Origin: Arthonia radiata
Taxonomy: Eukaryota; Ascomycota; Arthoniomycetes; Arthoniales; Arthoniaceae
Assembly: GCA_002989075.1 (NCBI GenBank)
Contig: PSQN01000017.1
Coordinates: 3,603,453 to 3,667,452 of the forward strand
Direction of reading: 5' to 3'
DNA: 64,000 nucleotides
Shown here: positions 63,047 to 64,000 of the stretch, piece after piece
Position numbering within the stretch: position 1 is the stretch's first letter
How the letters are laid out: every line of letters starts with the position of its first letter
Made by a program: the position numbers and the translations under genes
Notes under the pieces: model-generated
Databases searched by the model: none
Seen by the model: the letters and a program-made list of their open reading frames with translations, nothing else
Told to the model about the DNA's origin: nothing

Positions 63047-64000
63047 ATGGCGCCCACAATGGCGCTCCTGTCAACCGCCCTCCTCCTCCTCATCACCCTC
63101 CTCCCCCTCCCCACCCTCACCGAACACACCTCCAACTGGGCCGTCCTCGTCTGCACCTCCCGCTTCTGGTTCAACTACCGCCACATCGCCAACACACTCT
63201 CCCTCTACCGCACCGTAAAGCGTCTCGGCATCCCCGACTCCCAAATCATCGTCATGGTCCCCGACGACATGGCGTGCAACCCGCGCAACACCTTCCCCGG
63301 CACCGTCTACAACAACGCGGACCGCGCGCTGGACCTCTACGGCGACAACATCGAGGTCGACTACCGCGGCTACGAGGTCACCGTCGAGTCCTTCATCCGG
63401 CTGCTGACGGACCGGCACGACGAGAACATGCCGCGCAGCAAACGGCTGATGACGGATGAGCGCAGTAACATCCTCATCTATATGACCGGGCACGGCGGGA
63501 ATGAGTTTCTGAAGTTCCAGGATACGGAGGAGATTAGCGCGTTTGATATTGCGAATGCGTTTGAGGAGATGTATCAGAAGCGGAGGTATCATGAGATTCT
63601 GTTCATGATCGATACGTGTCAGGCGAATACGATGTACTCGAAGCTTATGTCGCCGAATGTGATTGCCACGGGGAGTTCGGAGATCGACGAGAGCAGCTAT
63701 AGCCATCATGCGGATCAGGACGTGGGCGTCGCGGTGATTGATCGGTATACGTATTTCAACCTGGACTTTCTGGAGACGCAGGTGCGGAATGAGAGCTCGA
63801 AGTTGACTTTGGGCGAGCTGTTCGATAGCTACGACGAGGGCAAGATACATTCAGTCCCGGGCTTTAGGTATGACTTGTTAGAGGGAGGTGCGGAGGCGGC
63901 ACGGGGACGGCTGGTGACGGATTTCTTTGGGAATGTGCAGAATGTGGAAGTGGATGGAGCAGGGAGGAGTGAGCAGAAGGAGAAAGATCATGGGCTAGCA
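63047..64000 (+). CDS. GPI8: GPI-anchor transamidase catalytic subunit, 5' part
   Basis: The first 318 codons of a C13-family cysteine protease, open to the window edge. It cleaves the C-terminal signal of proproteins and attaches the GPI anchor in the ER lumen, as part of the complex with GAA1, GPI16, GPI17 and GAB1. A signal peptide is clear (LLSTALLLLITLLPLP). The mature part starts NWAVLVCTSRFWFNYRH. The catalytic dyad is His149 (YMTGHGG) and Cys191 (MIDTCQA), near yeast His157 and Cys199. SSEIDESSYSHH and the late VTDFFGNV block are also present. A second ATG lies five codons in (63059). The C-terminal end and any membrane helix lie outside the window. Confidence 0.96.
   Translation, partial: MAPTMALLSTALLLLITLLPLPTLTEHTSNWAVLVCTSRFWFNYRHIANTLSLYRTVKRLGIPDSQIIVMVPDDMACNPRNTFPGTVYNNADRALDLYGDNIEVDYRGYEVTVESFIRLLTDRHDENMPRSKRLMTDERSNILIYMTGHGGNEFLKFQDTEEISAFDIANAFEEMYQKRRYHEILFMIDTCQANTMYSKLMSPNVIATGSSEIDESSYSHHADQDVGVAVIDRYTYFNLDFLETQVRNESSKLTLGELFDSYDEGKIHSVPGFRYDLLEGGAEAARGRLVTDFFGNVQNVEVDGAGRSEQKEKDHGLA

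Noticed and set aside
63071-63850. A 259-codon frame antisense to GPI8
   Set aside because: GPI8 has complete catalytic motifs on the other strand; this frame is its shadow.

Overview
This is nuclear DNA of a filamentous ascomycete, most likely a Dothideomycete. The evidence is: short GT-AG introns (about 48-92 nt) with CTAAC/CTGAC-like branch sites, a PTH11-type rhodopsin-domain protein, a Ryp1/Sge1-type WOPR regulator, a fused homeobox/C2H2 regulator and fungal CorA-like and PLAC8 proteins, alongside ordinary eukaryotic housekeeping genes. About 22 protein genes are supported. I found no rRNA, tRNA, CRISPR array or complete transposon. The species is inferred, not shown.

Layout. 0.4-7.3 kb: a Faf1-like ribosome-biogenesis factor, a short-chain dehydrogenase, a JmjC (KDM8/JMJD5-type) oxygenase and the mitochondrial Obg GTPase MTG2. 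7.3-10.3 kb holds no gene. 10.3-12.2 kb: a six-exon MFS transporter. 12.2-15.7 kb holds no gene. 15.7-24 kb: TIF6 (eIF6), a PhyH-type dioxygenase, eRF1 (SUP45) and an 800-residue regulator with Zn2Cys6-like, homeobox and C2H2 parts. 24-31.8 kb: a PLAC8 protein, MTO1, a CorA-like membrane protein with a 9-nt exon, and a Cys-rich single-pass surface protein. 33-37.5 kb: an ankyrin protein, a conserved-looking hypothetical and a small two-TM coiled-coil protein. 39-44.6 kb: the PTH11-type protein and the WOPR regulator, then 3.4 kb without genes. 48-57.5 kb: a sucrose/alpha-glucoside-type MFS carrier, NHX1, YPP1 and a second SDR with a 14-nt exon. 57.6-63 kb is repeat-rich: a 20-bp minisatellite, a ~105/118-bp tandem repeat and a long CCCAAAG-rich block. 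GPI8 begins at 63.05 kb and runs off the end.

Many genes sit as divergent pairs sharing one upstream region: JmjC/MTG2, TIF6/PhyH, SUP45/homeobox, PLAC8/MTO1, SUT-like/NHX1 and YPP1/SDR. Several serve translation or ribosome assembly (FAF1, TIF6, SUP45, MTG2, MTO1), but this is not a pathway cluster; I see no secondary-metabolite, defence or viral system.

The observations most worth a second look are: a 120-codon open frame continuing in phase after the TGA stop of eRF1 itself; two microexons of 9 and 14 nt, the latter carrying the SDR NNAG-equivalent motif; four D(I/V)GG(L/I)L motifs in the tail of the PTH11-type protein; and the three-domain transcription factor. Exon junctions were read by eye from splice consensus and reading phase.
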